From an uncultured Clostridia bacterium (GTDB lineage: Bacteria; Bacillota; Clostridia; Oscillospirales; Ruminococcaceae): 8,215 nucleotides of DNA. Position 1 is the stretch's first letter; every line of letters begins with the position of its first letter. Both the position numbers and the translations under genes were made by a program. Below the pieces are notes generated by a model that did not search any database, was not told the DNA's origin, and saw nothing but the letters and a program-made list of their open reading frames with translations. Positions 4,650 through 8,215 of this stretch are shown here, piece after piece. The DNA lies in the NCBI GenBank assembly GCA_947302065.1, contig CAMYUO010000057.1, positions 1 through 8,215 on the forward strand, written 5' to 3'.

Positions 4650-5609
4650 TTATTCTCCTGTCCCGTGTTTCTCTATAAACGCACCGAATGCGTCTGTGTA
4701 TTTCTCAAAATCAACATAATAACTGTTTGCGTGGTATGCGCCGTCGATGATGACAAGCTCCTTTTCACTTCTGCACGCCGCAAAATTCTCCCTCGACATC
4801 CATGTCGGCACAAAATCGTCCGCACCGCCGTGAATGAACAGCACAGGGATATCATTATTTTTCAAAGCCTGCGCCGCACTGCACTGCTTGCAGTCAAAAT
4901 GCGCAAATATTTTGGTGAACACCTCTGCGATGTCAACGAACGGGAACGGCGGCAGGTGATACATACTGCGGCAGACGCTGCGGAAAACATCGTCGGGCGA
5001 CGTGAAACCGCAGTCTGCGATAAGACCGCACACGCTTTTTGGCAGGTCGGTCGTTGTCGACATCAGCACCGATGCCGCACCCAGCGACATTCCGTAAAGG
5101 AATATCTTGTGGTCGGGGTGCTCACGGGCGATCATATTCGCCCAATCACAAATATCAAAACGCTCTTTTATGCCGTAGGTCATGTGGCTGCCCTCGCTCT
5201 TGCCGTGGCTGCGCTCGTCAATGAGCAGAATATTGAGCCTGAGCTGCTCGTGGATATATCTCACGATGCCGCCGAAATCGCCAAGCCCTGTGCTGCGGTA
5301 ACCGTGGCAGAGAATGACCGTTGTTTTGCTGCCGGGGTAGGGCAGATAATCTGCGTAAAGCGCAAGACCGTCGAAAGAGCGCAGCTTTTTCAGCTCGCTG
5401 CCCTGACTTCTGAACCAGTCGCAGCCCTCATTGTAAACGTGTCTGACCTTTTCAAACTGCTGTTGACCGGCAGACCTCGTCTGAACCAGCTTCATCAGCT
5501 TTGGCAGAACATAGAGTTTTCTCGATACGCCCGTGCGGTACATGATCGTTGATATGCACAAAGTGCCTGCACACAGCGCAAATGCGGTGTTTCGCACTGC
5601 TTTTTTCAT
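4650..5609 (-). CDS. Membrane-anchored alpha/beta hydrolase (serine hydrolase)
   Basis: An alpha/beta-fold hydrolase of 319 residues. The N-terminus is positively charged (MKKAVRN) followed by a hydrophobic run to about residue 23, suggesting a signal anchor; there is no clear cleavage site. The catalytic domain starts near residue 80: oxyanion-hole LCHGY (100-104), DERSHGKSEG (131-140), the nucleophile elbow YGMSLGAAS with S175, the acid D265 in HGGADDFVP, and H293 in GAYHANSY. A full Ser-Asp-His triad is therefore present. The pattern resembles the 'alpha/beta hydrolase of unknown specificity' group near BEM46/YqkD-like proteins; substrate could be a peptide, lipid or ester and cannot be read here. 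The ATG at 5609 has AGGAGG seven bases upstream and a good promoter at 5647-5675. A small membrane protein gene follows two bases after the stop. Confidence 0.9.
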   Translation of the reverse strand: MKKAVRNTAFALCAGTLCISTIMYRTGVSRKLYVLPKLMKLVQTRSAGQQQFEKVRHVYNEGCDWFRSQGSELKKLRSFDGLALYADYLPYPGSKTTVILCHGYRSTGLGDFGGIVRYIHEQLRLNILLIDERSHGKSEGSHMTYGIKERFDICDWANMIAREHPDHKIFLYGMSLGAASVLMSTTTDLPKSVCGLIADCGFTSPDDVFRSVCRSMYHLPPFPFVDIAEVFTKIFAHFDCKQCSAAQALKNNDIPVLFIHGGADDFVPTWMSRENFAACRSEKELVIIDGAYHANSYYVDFEKYTDAFGAFIEKHGTGE

Positions 5610-5646
5610 AGAGCGCCTCCTCTCACAAGTGTTGTCCGTTACCGAT

Positions 5647-5675
5647 AGTATAGCACATTCCTAACATTTTGTACA
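5647..5675 (-). promoter_or_regulatory. Sigma-A promoter of the hydrolase unit
   Basis: Read on the minus strand, TGTACA (5675-5670) serves as the -35 box, with a 17-base spacer and a TATACT -10 box (5652-5647) preceded by an extended TGC. The start would be near 5640, about 30 bases before the hydrolase ATG and its AGGAGG. The -10 neighbourhood shares 11 identical bases with the ruvC promoter. Confidence 0.75.
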
Positions 5676-5910
5676 TACCTTTTTCTGCAAACGATTTTAT
5701 GGGCAATTTGACGGACAGTTAACGGAATTGGGTCGATTTTTGGCCTTATTTACCGATGTTTGAAAATTTTTTATTAATTTTAGGGAGTTTTTCTTCTCTC
5801 GTTTGGTTCGCCTCTGTGCCCACATATAGTGGCAAGTTTTTGTGAAAAGTCCAATAAGTTGATCGGAGTTTTAAAAATAGGATAAATTTGCTTTCAAACG
5901 GAAACAAAAG
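5676..5910. other. AT-rich divergent intergenic region without a gene
   Basis: The gap between the hydrolase and lysozyme genes runs from 5610 to 6036. Its ends hold the two divergent promoters; this middle part is AT-rich with T runs (such as near 5766-5775) and has no convincing gene. A minus-strand open frame at 5746-6021 crosses the lysozyme promoter, has no family resemblance and an odd composition, so I do not call it. No riboswitch or strong stem-loop is visible. Confidence 0.6.
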
Positions 5911-5927
5911 GTTACAAATCGTTGACA
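5911..5927 (-). promoter_or_regulatory. Possible WalR (YycF) box upstream of the lysozyme promoter
   Basis: The plus strand reads GTTACA-AATCG-TTGACA; on the minus strand that is TGTCAA-N5-TGTAAC. The WalR consensus in low-GC Gram-positives is TGT(A/T)A(A/T/C)-N5-TGT(A/T)A(A/T/C), so 11 of 12 defined positions agree. WalRK is known to control cell-wall hydrolase genes, and the gene downstream is a lysozyme, which fits. The site ends 18 bases before the -35 box. A seven-base match in an AT-rich region can arise by chance, so this is a candidate only. Confidence 0.4.
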
Positions 5928-5945
5928 AATCGGCATTTTGCCTTA

Positions 5946-5974
5946 TTGACACGGGGTCTGCGATTTGGTATAAT
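5946..5974 (+). promoter_or_regulatory. Perfect-consensus sigma-A promoter of the lysozyme gene
   Basis: TTGACA (5946-5951), a 17-base spacer and TATAAT (5969-5974) match the consensus at all twelve positions. Transcription should begin near 5981, giving a leader of about 55 bases to the ATG at 6037. Strong basal expression is expected unless a regulator limits it. Confidence 0.93.
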
Positions 5975-6036
5975 GTAATAAATTCTCGAATTGTCGGAAT
6001 AACTTTTTGTTTATTTGTCACTTTTGGGAGGACGAA

Positions 6037-8193
6037 ATGAGAGCATTAAAGAAATTTACGGGTGCAGTCTGCGCCCTTGCACTGTGTCTGCAGTCAGCTT
6101 TTGCGGTTTTGCCCGCAGCAGCCGAGCAGGCAGGTGCACATACGGACAACGGTGTTGCCGTCGTCAGCCTCGATAACAACGATGATTACCTTGAACAGCT
6201 GGAGGAAACTGTTCTCGGTGACATTGATGAAAAGTATCTTGAGGGCATCGACGTCAACGACGACCCGTCCTATATCAAATTCGTGAAAAATCAGCAGCAG
6301 GTCGGTGTGACCGATTTCAGCTCGCTCATCACGCATCAGGACAAATTCAGCGGCTTCAATAAGCTCTACGGCATCGACGTTTCCGTTTACAACGGAGATA
6401 TCGACTTTGAAAAGGTAAAGGCTGAGGGTTATCAGTTCGTTATCGTGCGTGCAGGCGCAAGAGGCTACGGCGCTTCGGGCAGCATGATAGAGGACTCACG
6501 CTTTGAAGAGCACGTTGACAACGCACATAAGGCAGGTCTTATGGTCGGTGCGTATTATTACACACAGGCTGTCAACAAGACCGAGGTAAAGCAGGAAGTT
6601 GATTCGACGCTCAAAAAGATAGGCAGCAGAAAGCTCGAGATGCCTGTTTATTTCGACATCGAGCCGGCTTATGACTGGAACGGCAACCCCGGCAGGCTTG
6701 TTGCTGCAAATCTTTCAAAGGCTCAGAAAGCAGAGCTTTGCAAGTATTTCTGCGACCTTATCAACAACGCAGGCTATGACAGCGGCGTTACATCCTGCAA
6801 ATCGTGGTTCGAGACCGAGATAGATATGAGCAAGATAGAAAATGCTTATGATGTATGGCTCGCTCACTACACCACAAAAACGAACTATGCAAGCGACTAT
6901 AATATGTGGCAGTTCAACAGCACACGCAAGGTCAACGGCGTGTATTCCAGCTGCACAGACCAGGATGTAAGATATATCGAGATGACCAAGCCGATAGGCA
7001 AGGCTAAGATAACCGCAGCGGTGACCAACGAAAAAGTTACGCTCAAGTGGGACTCTGTGGCTAATGCCAAGGGCTACACAGTCTATAAAAAGGACATGGA
7101 CGGCATTATAAACAAGGTCGGCACCTACTCGGGCACGACCTGTACCCTGACAAGAGAGCAGGCGGACGTATACTATTATGTACAGGCTTACAACTACGTG
7201 GGCGGTAAGTATTACTACTCTGAGCTTTCAGACGGCACAAAGGTAGCAGGTCTGAAGCTGACGAACGTTGATGAGACAAAGCTTATTGGAAAAACCAGAT
7301 ATGCTACTGCGGTAAGCATTTCAAAGGAGTGCTTCCCGAGCATTGCAAACACGGTCATAATCGCAGCAGGCGACAGCTATGCGGATTCTCTCGTTTCTTC
7401 GCCTCTGGCAGCAGCATTCAATGCACCTGTACTTCTTACCTACAAAGATCAGCTCAGCAGCGAAACAGCTGCAGAGATAAAAAGACTCGGCGCTAAAAAG
7501 GCGTATATCATAGGCGGCGAGGGCGTTGTTTCAAAGAATGTGGAGAACCAGCTCAAAGCAAAGGGCGTTACTCCGCTGAGGATCCACAGCTCTTACGTTA
7601 ATAACCGCTTTGGTACGTCGGTGTATGTTGCGGTAAATATGGACATCGCACGAGGCAAGGGTCCAACCGATGTGTTTATCGCATATTCAAACGGCTATGC
7701 CGACACACTTGCAGTGGGCGGTATTGCAGCTATCAAGAATGCGCCGATACTTTATATTAACAAAAGCGGTGTGCTCGATGGGGCAACAAAGAATTATCTG
7801 GACAGCGTTAAAAGCTCGATAAAGAACGTGTACATCATCGGCGGAACAGGCGTTATAGGCTCCAAGGCTGAAACGTCACTCGCAGCGTACGGCACAGTGA
7901 AGAGACTTGCAGGTTCGAACAGATACGAGACCTGTATGGCAGTCAACAAGTACTTCTCAGGTATCCTCACAGGCAAGAGCGTGTGCGTAACGACAGGTCT
8001 GAATTATCCTGATGCGCTTGCAGGCGGTGTGCTTGCGGCTAAGAAGAAGATACCTATCGTTATTGCCGATACGTCACTTTCGGCAAATCAGCAGGCTTAT
8101 TTCGCAGGCAAAGACCCTGATATGTTCTATACGCTTGGCGGCTGCGGCATAAATATGAACCTTGTTCAGTCGGCGGTAAACAGCGGAAGATAA
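6037..8193 (+). CDS. Secreted GH25 lysozyme with FN3-like domain and three CWB2 repeats
   Basis: A 718-residue exported muramidase predicted to cut the MurNAc-GlcNAc beta-1,4 bond of peptidoglycan. The ATG at 6037 has GGGAGGA just before it (6026-6032) and begins a standard signal peptide: MRALKK, a hydrophobic core, and an AAA-EQ cleavage site near residue 30. Residues 31-105 form an acidic linker (DNNDDYLEQLEE). The GH25 domain spans about 110-315, with GIDVSVYNG (D114), and the catalytic pair D207 and E209 in YFDIEP. Residues 320-410 look like a fibronectin-III domain (KITAAVTNEKVTLKWDSV, YYYVQAYN). Three CWB2 (PF04122) repeats follow, about 412-512, 513-620 and 621-718, each with a 'R(Y/F)xT...V' start and an 'IGG' segment (AYIIGGEGVV, VYIIGGTGVI, FYTLGGCGI). 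CWB2 modules hold proteins on the wall by binding secondary wall polymers, so this is likely a wall-bound autolysin used in growth or division. Confidence 0.95.
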   Translation: MRALKKFTGAVCALALCLQSAFAVLPAAAEQAGAHTDNGVAVVSLDNNDDYLEQLEETVLGDIDEKYLEGIDVNDDPSYIKFVKNQQQVGVTDFSSLITHQDKFSGFNKLYGIDVSVYNGDIDFEKVKAEGYQFVIVRAGARGYGASGSMIEDSRFEEHVDNAHKAGLMVGAYYYTQAVNKTEVKQEVDSTLKKIGSRKLEMPVYFDIEPAYDWNGNPGRLVAANLSKAQKAELCKYFCDLINNAGYDSGVTSCKSWFETEIDMSKIENAYDVWLAHYTTKTNYASDYNMWQFNSTRKVNGVYSSCTDQDVRYIEMTKPIGKAKITAAVTNEKVTLKWDSVANAKGYTVYKKDMDGIINKVGTYSGTTCTLTREQADVYYYVQAYNYVGGKYYYSELSDGTKVAGLKLTNVDETKLIGKTRYATAVSISKECFPSIANTVIIAAGDSYADSLVSSPLAAAFNAPVLLTYKDQLSSETAAEIKRLGAKKAYIIGGEGVVSKNVENQLKAKGVTPLRIHSSYVNNRFGTSVYVAVNMDIARGKGPTDVFIAYSNGYADTLAVGGIAAIKNAPILYINKSGVLDGATKNYLDSVKSSIKNVYIIGGTGVIGSKAETSLAAYGTVKRLAGSNRYETCMAVNKYFSGILTGKSVCVTTGLNYPDALAGGVLAAKKKIPIVIADTSLSANQQAYFAGKDPDMFYTLGGCGINMNLVQSAVNSGR

Positions 8194-8215
8194 AACATCA
8201 CGGAGAACGGATACA

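Noticed and set aside
4626..5552. 308-residue plus-strand frame opposite the hydrolase
   Set aside because: It is the antisense shadow of a clear alpha/beta hydrolase with a full catalytic triad.
5633..5717. 7-bp inverted repeat TGTCCGT/ACGGACA around the hydrolase promoter
   Set aside because: The arms are short and about 70 bases apart; a chance match is likely.
5922..5927. Second TTGACA as an additional -35 box
   Set aside because: No -10 box lies at a suitable distance downstream; it is better read as part of the WalR-like box.
5746..6021. 91-residue minus-strand open frame in the hydrolase-lysozyme gap
   Set aside because: It runs across the perfect lysozyme promoter, has no recognisable motif and no good ribosome site; it is probably a chance frame in AT-rich DNA.
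6007..6036. Upstream TTG start for the lysozyme
   Set aside because: It would put ten residues, including FICHFWEDE, before a perfect signal peptide, and the GGGAGGA site clearly serves the ATG at 6037.

Overview
The window looks like chromosomal DNA of a Gram-positive anaerobe of the Clostridia, plausibly Ruminococcus or a relative. The pointers are strong AGGAGG-type ribosome sites, consensus sigma-A promoters, frequent TTG starts, a GH25 lysozyme carrying CWB2 cell-wall repeats, and a GC-rich intergenic stem-loop mosaic of a kind I associate with Ruminococcaceae. The taxonomy is inference from style; no marker gene fixes it.

Layout. (1) Positions 1-1206, minus strand: a tight transcription unit with a good promoter (1178-1206), then ruvC, then a 169-residue SUKH/SMI1-like protein overlapping ruvC, then a partial membrane-anchored protein whose ATG overlaps the previous stop. 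(2) Positions 1207-1709: no gene, but at least eight inverted repeats in a row, including one perfect 14-bp stem. (3) Positions 1710-4249, plus strand: tsaE, a GIY-YIG nuclease-like gene, tsaB and rpiB, ending at a strong terminator that also serves the opposite strand. tsaE and tsaB belong to the tRNA t6A pathway; rpiB is pentose-phosphate metabolism. The nuclease-like gene is much more AT-rich than its neighbours, separates two genes that often adjoin, and has an in-frame stop followed by 35 open codons that still read like its C-terminus. (4) Positions 4288-5675, minus strand: promoter, a membrane-anchored alpha/beta hydrolase, and a coupled 119-residue protein with a beta-rich N-terminus and two membrane helices. 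(5) Positions 5676-8193: a divergent control region with a perfect-consensus promoter and a WalR-like box, driving a secreted GH25 muramidase with an FN3-like domain and three CWB2 repeats.

RuvC, TsaE/TsaB and RpiB are housekeeping functions. The accessory interest lies in the nuclease insertion, the stem-loop mosaic, the two small unassigned proteins and the regulatory site of the lysozyme gene. The last 22 bases after the lysozyme stop hold a GGAG that could be the ribosome site of a gene beyond the window. I see no tRNA, rRNA, CRISPR array or insertion sequence, and no clear defence or other named new system.
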